Positions 17,677 to 25,774 of a stretch of DNA of 64,000 nt are shown piece by piece. A program made the translations under genes and the position numbers. Each line of letters begins with the position of its first letter. Within the stretch, counting starts at the first letter, position 1. The stretch lies in the NCBI RefSeq assembly GCF_014196535.1, contig NZ_JACIDU010000002.1, positions 310,001 to 374,000 on the forward strand. Reading direction: 5' to 3'. This DNA comes from Allorhizobium borbori. GTDB taxonomy: Bacteria > Pseudomonadota > Alphaproteobacteria > Rhizobiales > Rhizobiaceae. The notes under the pieces were generated by a model. It was not told where the DNA came from and made no database searches. It saw only the letters and a program-made list of their open reading frames with translations.

Positions 17677-19494
17677 ATGAACAAGCAGACGCAGTTCCAC
17701 ATCTGGTACTGGATCGCCGCCTTCTTCGGCATCCTTCTCCTGCAATATGCCTTCGTCACGGCACAGCAGGTCGCGGAAGTTCCCTACAGCGATTTCGAGA
17801 AATACCTGAAGGACGGCAAGATTGCCGAGGTGGCGATCTCCGAAAACTATCTTCAGGGCACGCTGAAGGAAGCGCTGCCCGGCGGGCAGAAGCAGTTCAT
17901 CGCCACCCGTGTCGAACCGGATTTTGCTGAAAAGCTCGACCAGTACGGCGTGAAGTTCGCAGGCCGCATCGAAAGCACCTTCCTGCGCGATATCCTTTCG
18001 TGGATCATCCCGGCCGTCTTCTTCATCGGCATCTGGGTCTTTCTCATGAACCGCATGGGTGGCGGGGCCGGCGGCGGCCTGATGCAGATCGGCAAGAGCA
18101 AGGCCAAGGTCTATGTGGAGTCCGATACCGGTGTCGATTTCTCCGATGTTGCCGGCGTCGACGAGGCCAAGGACGAACTGAAGGAAATCGTCGCCTTCCT
18201 GAAGGACCCGGACGGTTACGGTCGCCTTGGCGGGCGCATGCCGAAGGGGGTGCTTCTCGTCGGCCCGCCCGGCACCGGCAAGACGCTGCTGGCCAAGGCC
18301 GTGGCCGGTGAGGCGAAAGTGCCGTTCTTCTCGATTTCCGGTTCGGAATTCGTGGAAATGTTCGTCGGCGTGGGTGCCGCCCGCGTGCGCGATCTCTTCG
18401 AACAGGCCCGCGCCAAGGCGCCCGCCATCATCTTCATAGATGAGTTGGATGCCGTGGGCCGCGCGCGCGGCATTGGCCCCTTTGCCGGCCATGACGAGAA
18501 GGAGCAGACGCTGAACCAGCTTCTGGTCGAACTCGACGGTTTCGATTCCTCTTCCGGCCTCGTGCTTCTCGCCGCCACCAACCGGCCAGAGATCCTCGAT
18601 CCCGCGCTGCTGCGCGCCGGGCGCTTCGATCGTCAGGTTCTGGTCGACAGGCCCGACAAGCCGGGCCGCATCCAGATTCTCGCCGTGCATCTGAAGAAGG
18701 CAAAGCTTGCAGCCGACGTGAACCCGGAGGAAATCGCCGCCCTGACGCCGGGCTTCACCGGAGCCGACCTCGCCAATCTCGTCAACGAGGCAACGCTGCT
18801 CGCCACCCGTCGCGGCGCCAATGCCGTGACGATGGATGATTTCAACAATGCCGTGGAGCGCATCGTCGCCGGTCTCGAGAAGCGTAACCGGCTTCTGAAC
18901 CCGCGTGAACGCGAGATTGTCGCCTATCACGAAATGGGCCACGCGCTGGTGGCAAGCCTCCTGCCCGGTTCGGACCCCGTGCACAAGATCTCGATCATTC
19001 CGCGTGGCGTCGGCGCGCTCGGCTATACGATCCAGCGCCCCACGGAAGACCGCTTCCTGATGACGCTTGAGGAATTGCAGAACAAGATGGCCGTGCTGCT
19101 CGGCGGCCGCGCGGCTGAATGGGTGGTCTATCGACACCTCTCGACCGGAGCGGCGGACGATCTCGCCCGCGTCACCGATATCGCGCGCGCCATCGTCACC
19201 CGCTACGGCATGACGGAAAGGCTCGGCCATGTGGCACTCGACCGTGACCGGCAATCCTTCCTGCAACCGGGCGAAACTGCCTTCGGCCAGCCGACGCACG
19301 ACTATTCCGACGAGACGGCCGATGCCATCGACGGAGAAATCCGCCGCATCATCGATGACGCCTTCGAACGGGCAACGGGACTTCTGACCGAGAACCGCGA
19401 ACTTCTCGAAAAGACCGCCCGCGCCCTGCTCGCCAAGGAAACGCTGGACAGCAGCGACCTCCGCGCCTTCCTCGGCGCGGAACACGTTGCATAG
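17677..19494 (+). CDS. ftsH: ATP-dependent zinc metalloprotease, FtsH family
   Basis: Membrane-anchored AAA+ protease of 605 residues. There are two N-terminal helices (about residues 10-26 and 105-123) flanking a small periplasmic domain. The AAA module has Walker A GPPGTGKT at 196-203, Walker [12 protein letters not shown] and the second region of homology [20 protein letters not shown]. The zinc site is HEMGH at 418-422, with a further acidic ligand in the [11 protein letters not shown] region. ATG 17677 has GAGG five bases upstream; upstream in-frame starts lack a site. It ends soon after the protease domain and stands alone, not next to tilS as many housekeeping ftsH genes do, so it is probably a second FtsH. 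That is inference. Confidence 0.92.
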   Translation: MNKQTQFHIWYWIAAFFGILLLQYAFVTAQQVAEVPYSDFEKYLKDGKIAEVAISENYLQGTLKEALPGGQKQFIATRVEPDFAEKLDQYGVKFAGRIESTFLRDILSWIIPAVFFIGIWVFLMNRMGGGAGGGLMQIGKSKAKVYVESDTGVDFSDVAGVDEAKDELKEIVAFLKDPDGYGRLGGRMPKGVLLVGPPGTGKTLLAKAVAGEAKVPFFSISGSEFVEMFVGVGAARVRDLFEQARAKAPAIIFIDELDAVGRARGIGPFAGHDEKEQTLNQLLVELDGFDSSSGLVLLAATNRPEILDPALLRAGRFDRQVLVDRPDKPGRIQILAVHLKKAKLAADVNPEEIAALTPGFTGADLANLVNEATLLATRRGANAVTMDDFNNAVERIVAGLEKRNRLLNPREREIVAYHEMGHALVASLLPGSDPVHKISIIPRGVGALGYTIQRPTEDRFLMTLEELQNKMAVLLGGRAAEWVVYRHLSTGAADDLARVTDIARAIVTRYGMTERLGHVALDRDRQSFLQPGETAFGQPTHDYSDETADAIDGEIRRIIDDAFERATGLLTENRELLEKTARALLAKETLDSSDLRAFLGAEHVA

Positions 19495-19617
19495 TCCCGA
19501 CCTTGCCGGAACCTTCCCGGCCCGCATATTCACGGCCCACACCTTCCCGGAAAGTCGTGCTTTGCACCGGCCTGCACCCCCTCTATAAGGGGCGCATGCC
19601 ATGGGGAGGAGAAAACC

Positions 19618-19809
19618 ATGATGCTGGACGTGACATCGCCCGCGCTTTATGTGGCGATCCTGATTGCCGCGATCCCCTATGCCGTGCGCTGGTTTGCCGA
19701 CCGCCGCGACACGGCCGAGGCCGAGCGGATTTCGCTTTTGACCCGCCACCCCTTCACGGTCGGCGCGTTCATGACGGCGGGCCTCGGCGTCTATCTCTTC
19801 AATAGCTGA
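19618..19809 (+). CDS. Small membrane protein, unknown (63 aa)
   Basis: A 63-residue protein with two predicted membrane helices: residues about 9-25 (ALYVAILIAAIPYAVRWF) and about 44-62 (PFTVGAFMTAGLGVYLF). A charged loop, DRRDTAEAER, separates them. The start is well supported by GGAGGAG six bases before the ATG, an unusually strong site. It lies 123 bp after ftsH on the same strand and converges on the META-MliC gene three bases later. I do not recognise a family. A small regulator or partner of the FtsH-type protease is conceivable from position only. Confidence 0.65.
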   Translation: MMLDVTSPALYVAILIAAIPYAVRWFADRRDTAEAERISLLTRHPFTVGAFMTAGLGVYLFNS

Positions 19810-19812
19810 ACG

Positions 19813-20514
19813 TCACGCATCGGGCGCACAGGTCAGGCCCGGATCGTTTTCGCCCTTCGTCAGATCGAACAGCGTGGCGTCGTCGCCCTTCACCCACCAC
19901 ACCAGCGCATCGCCGGCATATTTCGCGCCGGACGCTGCCAGCACATTGGCGGCGACGGTGAAGGTGTCGCCGCGCGTCAGTGTCACCAGCGAAACGGCTC
20001 CTGCGTTGATGTAGTCGGCAATCACCGTTTCCTCGCCGCAGCGATAGGCGACCTGGTTTCGTTCGACGCTCTGAGCCCCCGGTACGGTGATGGTGATCTG
20101 GGCCGGCTCATCCATGCGCGCCAGAACGACGAGCGGCTTGCCCGCCTTGTCCGACAGCGTCAGCTTGCGGGTCGCCGCATCATAGGCAAAATCCGCGACC
20201 TCACCGAGCGCCCGGAAGAACTTCATCTCCTGATCCATCGTCGCGGGCGGGCAGGCCATGCGCGTCGCCGCCGCCGGGCCGAAGGCAACGCCTTTATCTG
20301 CAAACTTCAACTGGCCCCGATAGCGGTTGCAACCACCATTGCCGAAAAAGCCACCTTCGGCACTCACTTCGAGCGTCGTCTGCAGCCGGTCGATCACGCC
20401 GCCACCATCGATGGATTCGGCCAGCCAGCGTCCCTGAAGCGCCGAGGGAACGTCGGCGGCGCTGACTGCGGACGCGAGAAAGACGCCGGCACAGGCGGCG
20501 GTGAAAAACTTCAT
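19813..20514 (-). CDS. Secreted META (HslJ-like) + MliC-domain fusion protein
   Basis: Exported protein of 233 residues. The signal peptide MKFFTAACAGVFLASAVSA ends in an AXA-type site with no lipobox cysteine. Residues about 27-125 form a META/HslJ domain (LQGRWLAESIDGGG, GGCNRYRG and MACPPATMDQE are the hallmark blocks). Residues about 155-225 match MliC, the membrane-bound lysozyme inhibitor of C-type lysozyme (VAYRCGEETVIADYIN, YAGDALVWWVKGDDATLF). ATG 20514 has GGAGGA seven bases upstream. It probably acts in the periplasm in envelope protection or lysozyme tolerance. It diverges from dxr across 142 bp. Confidence 0.85.
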   Translation of the reverse strand: MKFFTAACAGVFLASAVSAADVPSALQGRWLAESIDGGGVIDRLQTTLEVSAEGGFFGNGGCNRYRGQLKFADKGVAFGPAAATRMACPPATMDQEMKFFRALGEVADFAYDAATRKLTLSDKAGKPLVVLARMDEPAQITITVPGAQSVERNQVAYRCGEETVIADYINAGAVSLVTLTRGDTFTVAANVLAASGAKYAGDALVWWVKGDDATLFDLTKGENDPGLTCAPDA

Positions 20515-20656
20515 GGGGCATTCCTCCGGACATTTTATTTTCGTCTGATTTGGCGCAGTCCGCCCAAAAGTCAAAGTCATAAATCACACTTTGAACTTGT
20601 GGGGCGAAGTTATCGAGGTTAGACCGGGGTCAAAATCACAACAGGCGGTATTCTGC

Positions 20657-21829
20657 ATGACTTCGGCTGCACCTTCCCGGCGTCGGATCACGATCCTCGG
20701 TTCCACCGGCTCCATCGGCACGAATACGCTGGATGTCGTCGGGCGGCTGGGCGGTCGCGAGAGCTTCGACGTGATGGCGCTGACGGGCAACGGCAATATT
20801 GCATTGCTGGCCGAGCAGGCGAAAACCTTCGGCGCAAAGCTCGCCGTCACCGCCAGCGATGAGCATTACGAGGCGTTGAAAGATGCGCTGTCCGGCAGCG
20901 GCATTGCCGTAGCCGCCGGCAAGTCAGGTCTTGCGGAAGCCGCCGCGATGGATGCCGGCTGGGTCATGGCCGCCATCGTCGGCACGGCCGGCCTGCGGCC
21001 CACGCTGATTGCCGCCGAACGCGGCGCGGATATCGCACTGGCCAACAAGGAATGTCTGGTGTCCGCCGGCGCGCTGTTCATCGAGGCCGTGAGGCAGGGT
21101 GGCGGCAAGCTTCTGCCGGTCGATAGCGAACACAATGCCATTTTTCAGGTGCTTGAGGAAAACCAGCGTCACGCGCTGGAACGCATCATCCTCACCGCAT
21201 CCGGCGGCCCCTTCCGCACCTGGACGCTGAGGGAGATGGCCTCGGTGACGGTGGAGACCGCCCGCGCCCACCCGAACTGGTCGATGGGCCTGAAAATCTC
21301 CATCGACAGCGCCTCGATGTTCAACAAGGCACTGGAAATGATCGAGGCCCAGCACCTCTTCCGCCTGAAGCCGGAGCAGGTCGAGGTGGTCGTCCACCCG
21401 CAATCGGTCATCCATTCCATGGTGGGGTATACGGACGGCTCGGTGCTGGCCCAGCTTGGCAGCCCGGATATGCGCACCGCCATCGGCTATGCCCTTACCT
21501 ATCCCAGGCGCGGCCATCTGCCGGTCGAGCGGCTGGATTTCACCAAACTTTCTCGGCTGGATTTCGAGGCTCCGGACCCGGATCGCTTCCCGGCTCTGCG
21601 CCTTGCCCGCGAAGCCATGGAAACCGGTGGCGTGGCCGGCGCGGTGCTGAACGGCGCCAAGGAAGTGGCGCTCGAAGCTTTCATCGCCGGGCGGTTGCGC
21701 TTCCTCGACATGCCCCGGATTGTCGAGCGCACCATGGCGATGCTGTCGCAGCTTCCGGCCGCATCCTCCATGGACGATGTGTTCGCTGCCGACGAAAAAG
21801 CCCGGCAGGTGGCCGCCGGGCTTCTGTAG
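20657..21829 (+). CDS. dxr: 1-deoxy-D-xylulose 5-phosphate reductoisomerase
   Basis: NADPH-dependent enzyme that converts DXP to 2-C-methyl-D-erythritol 4-phosphate, the committed step of non-mevalonate isoprenoid synthesis. It has 390 residues. The NADPH loop GSTGSIGTNTLDVV is near residue 14. ANKECLVSAG, the metal-binding DSEHNAIFQ, and ASGGPFRTW with KISIDSASMFNKALEM are the standard active-site blocks. ATG 20657 gives the family length; an upstream in-frame ATG at 20591 would add 22 unlikely residues. It converges on hemA with a 21-bp gap. Monocistronic in this window. Confidence 0.96.
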   Translation: MTSAAPSRRRITILGSTGSIGTNTLDVVGRLGGRESFDVMALTGNGNIALLAEQAKTFGAKLAVTASDEHYEALKDALSGSGIAVAAGKSGLAEAAAMDAGWVMAAIVGTAGLRPTLIAAERGADIALANKECLVSAGALFIEAVRQGGGKLLPVDSEHNAIFQVLEENQRHALERIILTASGGPFRTWTLREMASVTVETARAHPNWSMGLKISIDSASMFNKALEMIEAQHLFRLKPEQVEVVVHPQSVIHSMVGYTDGSVLAQLGSPDMRTAIGYALTYPRRGHLPVERLDFTKLSRLDFEAPDPDRFPALRLAREAMETGGVAGAVLNGAKEVALEAFIAGRLRFLDMPRIVERTMAMLSQLPAASSMDDVFAADEKARQVAAGLL

Positions 21830-21850
21830 TCTCACACATTTACACGAGGA

Positions 21851-23065
21851 TCAGGCGACGGCGCGGGCCAGTGCGCAACGCGACCACAGGCTATGCAGCG
21901 CACCCACAAGATGCTCGATATCGGCATCGGTGTGCATCGGCGTCGGCGTGAAGCGCAGGCGCTCGGTCTTGCGCGGCACGGTCGGATAGTTGATCGGCTG
22001 AACGTAGATGTTGAAGTCGTCCAGCAGGATATCCGAGATCCACTTGCACTTGGCAGCGTCGCCCACCATCACCGGAACGATGTGGCTGGGGTTCGGCATG
22101 TGGGGAATGCCCTTGGCCTCAAGCGCGGCGCGCAGCTTGCGCACGCGGTCCTGATGACGAGCGCGTTCGAACTGGCTGACCTTGAGATGACGGATCGAGG
22201 CCAGCGCACCGGCAGCCAGCGTCGGCGGCAGAGCCGTCGAGAAGATGAAGCCCGAGCCGAAGGAACGGATGAAGTCGCAAACGGCAGCCGAACCGGTGAT
22301 GAAACCGCCCATGACACCGAAGGCCTTGCCGAGCGTGCCTTCGAGAATGGTGATGCGGTCCATCAGCCCTTCGCGTTCGGCAATGCCGCCCCCGCGCGGA
22401 CCATACATGCCCACCGCATGCACTTCATCGAGATAGGTCATCGCGCCGTACTTGTCGGCCAGATCGCAGATTTCCTTGATGGGAGCGATGTCGCCATCCA
22501 TCGAGTAGACCGATTCGAAGGCAATCAGCTTCGGCGCGGCCGGATCGGCGAGCGCGAGCTTTTCCTCAAGGTCCTTCAGGTCATTGTGCTTGAACACAAC
22601 GCGCTGACACTTGCCATAGCGAATGCCCTCGATCATCGAGGCGTGGTTGAGCGCATCCGAGAAGATGATGAGGTTGGGGATCTTGGCGCCCAGGGTGCCG
22701 AGTGCCGTCCAGTTGGAGACGTAGCCCGATGTGAAGGTCAGCGCGGCTTCCTTGCCGTGCAGATCGGCAAGTTCCTGTTCCAGAAGAACGTGATAGTGGT
22801 TGGTGCCAGAAATATTCCGGGTGCCTCCCGCACCCGCGCCACAGTGATCGATGGCCTGCTTCATGGCCTCGATGACGGCGGGGTGCTGGCCCATGCCGAG
22901 ATAGTCATTGGAACACCAGACGGTGACCTCCCGCTCGCCATTCGCCGTATAACGGGTGGCGCGGGGAAAATGGCCGCGATGCCGCTCGAGATCCGCAAAA
23001 ACGCGATAACGGCCTTCCTGATGCAGGCTATCCAGCTCGCTTTTGAAAAATGCTTCGAAATCCAT
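21851..23065 (-). CDS. hemA: 5-aminolevulinate synthase (C4 pathway)
   Basis: PLP enzyme that condenses glycine and succinyl-CoA to 5-aminolevulinate, the first step of heme synthesis in Alphaproteobacteria. It has 404 residues; the PLP lysine is Lys247 in [10 protein letters not shown]. Other markers are the N-terminal [29 protein letters not shown] and [16 protein letters not shown] 23065 gives [12 protein letters not shown], the family start. A perfect FNR/FixK box lies about 150 bp upstream, which fits oxygen-responsive heme synthesis. The C-terminal tail CALARAVA is a short extension. Confidence 0.97.
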   Translation of the reverse strand: MDFEAFFKSELDSLHQEGRYRVFADLERHRGHFPRATRYTANGEREVTVWCSNDYLGMGQHPAVIEAMKQAIDHCGAGAGGTRNISGTNHYHVLLEQELADLHGKEAALTFTSGYVSNWTALGTLGAKIPNLIIFSDALNHASMIEGIRYGKCQRVVFKHNDLKDLEEKLALADPAAPKLIAFESVYSMDGDIAPIKEICDLADKYGAMTYLDEVHAVGMYGPRGGGIAEREGLMDRITILEGTLGKAFGVMGGFITGSAAVCDFIRSFGSGFIFSTALPPTLAAGALASIRHLKVSQFERARHQDRVRKLRAALEAKGIPHMPNPSHIVPVMVGDAAKCKWISDILLDDFNIYVQPINYPTVPRKTERLRFTPTPMHTDADIEHLVGALHSLWSRCALARAVA

Positions 23066-23211
23066 GACAGTCTCCAAACTTCGGCGTCCGTTTTCGGTTC
23101 TGAGACCCGCGAGGTCAAGATCACGTTTCCGAAAAGGCCGCCCCTGCGGCAAAAGGCGCACATTTTTGAATTATTCCAAGCGGAACCTACCGAAAAGGTG
23201 TTGCCGTGAAA

Positions 23212-23225
23212 TTGATTCATATCAA
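23212..23225. promoter_or_regulatory. FNR/FixK-type anaerobox between hemA and a lipoprotein gene
   Basis: TTGATTCATATCAA is a perfect match to the TTGAT-N4-ATCAA consensus of FNR, FnrN and FixK proteins. Its centre is about 153 bp upstream of the hemA start and about 230 bp upstream of the lipoprotein start. The flanking 383-bp gap holds no convincing gene. Control of hemA by oxygen through this site is inference from the consensus and gene function. Confidence 0.75.
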
Positions 23226-23448
23226 GCTGATGAAGCTTGAGCGAGCACGACCTATGCAGAATTGCCGGCCGTCTGTTTCAGTTCGTATCCGAAATTTAAG
23301 AATATCGGCGGAGTGGAGTGGACTTCACGAAAAGGCGCGATATTTTCAGACAACCGTGCGGCATGAAAAACGCCCATGCGAGCATCGGAACGACGCTGAA
23401 AAAGCGGGGACGAATTTACGAAATCGAGCTTCATCTGAGGAGAGTGAC

Positions 23449-23718
23449 ATGAAGAAGGCTCTTATTCTTGCCGTGGCGGGCCTTATGCTCGCCGGCTGCA
23501 CGCAGACGGAAAAGGGCGCGACGATCGGCGCCGCTTCCGGCGCCATCATCGGCGGTGCCGTTTCCAACAGCTGGCGCGGCGCAGCCATTGGCGCGGCCAT
23601 CGGCGGCGCAACAGGCGCTGTTCTGGGTCGCGTATCCGAACAGCCCGGCCAGTGCTACTACCGTGACCGCTACGGTCGCCGCTACATCGATAGCTGCCCG
23701 CAGAGCTACCGCTACTGA
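23449..23718 (+). CDS. Glycine-zipper outer-membrane lipoprotein
   Basis: An 89-residue lipoprotein: signal peptide with lipobox LAGC, Cys17 being the lipidated residue. A repeated glycine zipper follows (GATIGAASGAIIGGAVSN, GAAIGAAIGGATGAVLG), and a tyrosine/arginine-rich tail carries two cysteines (CYYRDRYGRRYIDSC). Such small proteins resemble the YMGG/OmpA-like glycine-zipper families and sit in the outer membrane, often stress-induced. GAGGAG precedes the ATG by seven bases. It ends in a strong terminator and precedes tamAB. Confidence 0.88.
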   Translation: MKKALILAVAGLMLAGCTQTEKGATIGAASGAIIGGAVSNSWRGAAIGAAIGGATGAVLGRVSEQPGQCYYRDRYGRRYIDSCPQSYRY

Positions 23719-23732
23719 TAAAATTTGAATCA

Positions 23733-23768
23733 AAAGAGGCGCGCTTAACCTTTAAGCGCGCCTTTTGT
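23733..23768 (+). terminator. Intrinsic terminator after the lipoprotein gene
   Basis: AGGCGCGCTTAA pairs perfectly with TTAAGCGCGCCT around a 3-base loop. It is flanked by AAAAG and CTTTT, so it can work in both directions. Confidence 0.9.
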
Positions 23769-23821
23769 ATTAGAATGACGGCGCGGCTTCCGCAAAATAC
23801 GCGTATCGGGTAACATGGCTT

Positions 23822-25747
23822 ATGCGGAAATTTGGGACACGTCCGGTTTTGAGTAGTGCGTATTCGCGGGCAGGTCTCGTTGGCACGCTCGCTGGTGCCT
23901 TGCTTGTTACCTGTGCCTCCATCCGCCCGGCCGATGCCTTCGAGCTTTTCGGCATTCACCTTTTTGGCGAACGCAAGGAAACGGAAACGCTCTCCGATCC
24001 CGTGCGCTACGCGCTGACGCTGGAAGCGCCGGCTGCGGACAAGGCCCTTCTCGAGACCCTTCAAACGGCATCGGCCCTCTACAGCGACCGCGAAAAGCCG
24101 GTGTCCGGCGATCTCGGCGTTGTCGTCAAGGCGCGCGACGACCGCGACCGGCTGATTGCCGCCCTTTATGAAAATGCCCGCTATGGCGGCGTGGTAAAGA
24201 TCAGCGTCAACGGCACCGACATCGATTCGCTGCCACCCAACCCGACCTTTTCGGGCAAAGGCCCCGTGCCCGTGACCGTCCATGTCGAACCCGGTCCGGT
24301 TTTCACCCTGGGCGAGGTCCATCTGGAAGGTGAAGCGGCAGGGCGCGACCTGAAGCAGCTCGGCCTTGAGCCTGGCGGCGCGGCCGGCTCCCTCGTCATC
24401 CTGCGCGCCGGTGAACGACTTGTCGCCACCTTCCGCGACGAGGGCCGACCGCTCGCCAAACTCGACAAGCGCGAGGTCGTTGCCGACCATGCCACGAATA
24501 CGGTGGACGTGACACTGGCTGCAACCGGCGGGCCCGTTGCCCCGGTCGGCACGGTCACGGTCAACGGCACGAAGACGGTGGATGGCGATTTCGTCCGCGA
24601 TTATTCCCGCCTCAACGCCGGCCAGCCGTTTAATCCCGGCGACATGAAAAAGGCCGCCGACCGGCTGCGCGATCTCGGCGTCTTTTCCAGCGTCACCGTC
24701 AAAGAGGCAAACCGGCTGGCGCCTGACGGCTCGATCCCGGTCGGCATCGAGGTTGCGGAAGGCAAGCACCGCTATTTCGGCTTCGGCGCGCAGGTTTCGA
24801 CCACGGATGGCGCCGGCCTTTCCGGCTATTGGGGCCACCGCAACCTGTTCGGCAAGGCCGAAACGCTGAAATTCGAAGGCGCCGTCTCCCGTCTCGGGGA
24901 GACCACCGATATAACCGGCCTCGATTATTCCGCCGGCGTCAGCTTTTCCAAGCCGGGCATTTTCGTGCCCGCTGCACGGCTCGACGCCAGCCTGAAGGCC
25001 AAGACCGAGCATCCCGACAGCTACGAGGCCAACTCGGTGACCGCCGCGACCGGCATTACCTACGAGCTGAACGACCGCGACACGGTGAGCGCCGGCGGCG
25101 AACTCGACTGGTCGAAGACAACCGACGCCTATGGCGATAACGAATATTTGACCGCCTCCCTGCCGCTGACCGCCAAGCGCGACGCCCGCGACAACAAGCT
25201 TGACCCGACCGAGGGCTACACCGCCTCGCTGGCCGCCAAGCCGAGCTATGAAATCAATGGCGGCACCTTCTTTTCGTCCTTCGAGGGCGCAGTGACCGGC
25301 TACAAGGGTGTGGGCGAAGACAACCGCGTCGTCTTCGCCGGCAAGGCCGCGCTCGGCACGCTCGTCGGCACCGGCGATCTCGAGAAAATCCCGACGACAA
25401 GGCGCTTTTTCGCCGGCGGCGGCGGTTCGGTTCGCGGCTATTCCTATCAGGAAATCTCACCCTATAACGCCGCCGGCGATGCCACCGGCGGGCGTTCCTA
25501 TGCGCTTGGCTCGGTCGAAGCCCGCGTGAAGGTCACCGACACGATCGGCGTCGTACCCTTCATCGATGCCGGCACGGTCTCCTCCGCAATGGTGCCGGAT
25601 TTCTCGGATATTCGTGCCGGTGCCGGCGTTGGCCTGCGCTATGCGACGCCTTTCGGCCCCTTGCGCCTTGATGTTGCCGTTCCCTTGAACAAATACGACA
25701 ATGGAACGAAATACGGCATCTATGCCGGAATTGGTCAGTCTTTCTGA
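23822..25747 (+). CDS. tamA: Autotransporter assembly factor TamA (BamA/Omp85 superfamily)
   Basis: Outer-membrane protein of 641 residues. The signal peptide ends near ADA at residue 39. POTRA-like domains follow (for example VEPGPVFTLGEVHLEGEA and VGTVTVNGTKTVDGDFVRD), then a C-terminal 16-strand barrel with the Omp85 signature FFAGGGGSVRGYSYQEISP. The final strand ends IYAGIGQSF, with the expected terminal phenylalanine. Paired with the giant tamB gene 27 bp downstream, it forms the TAM machine that bridges the envelope. The system helps insert some outer-membrane proteins and, in recent work on TamB relatives, moves phospholipids. Confidence 0.94.
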   Translation: MRKFGTRPVLSSAYSRAGLVGTLAGALLVTCASIRPADAFELFGIHLFGERKETETLSDPVRYALTLEAPAADKALLETLQTASALYSDREKPVSGDLGVVVKARDDRDRLIAALYENARYGGVVKISVNGTDIDSLPPNPTFSGKGPVPVTVHVEPGPVFTLGEVHLEGEAAGRDLKQLGLEPGGAAGSLVILRAGERLVATFRDEGRPLAKLDKREVVADHATNTVDVTLAATGGPVAPVGTVTVNGTKTVDGDFVRDYSRLNAGQPFNPGDMKKAADRLRDLGVFSSVTVKEANRLAPDGSIPVGIEVAEGKHRYFGFGAQVSTTDGAGLSGYWGHRNLFGKAETLKFEGAVSRLGETTDITGLDYSAGVSFSKPGIFVPAARLDASLKAKTEHPDSYEANSVTAATGITYELNDRDTVSAGGELDWSKTTDAYGDNEYLTASLPLTAKRDARDNKLDPTEGYTASLAAKPSYEINGGTFFSSFEGAVTGYKGVGEDNRVVFAGKAALGTLVGTGDLEKIPTTRRFFAGGGGSVRGYSYQEISPYNAAGDATGGRSYALGSVEARVKVTDTIGVVPFIDAGTVSSAMVPDFSDIRAGAGVGLRYATPFGPLRLDVAVPLNKYDNGTKYGIYAGIGQSF

Positions 25748-25774
25748 TCGCAGCAAGTAAAAAGAACGGGTTAG

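Noticed and set aside
15953-17677. Minus-strand open frame of 574 codons
   Set aside because: Opposite the semialdehyde dehydrogenase, whose active-site residues are intact.
17605-19749. Minus-strand open frame of 714 codons
   Set aside because: Shadow of ftsH and the small membrane gene; no recognisable motif.
20591-20656. N-terminal extension of dxr from an upstream ATG
   Set aside because: Adds 22 residues absent from the family and lies in the promoter region; ATG 20657 gives the normal length.
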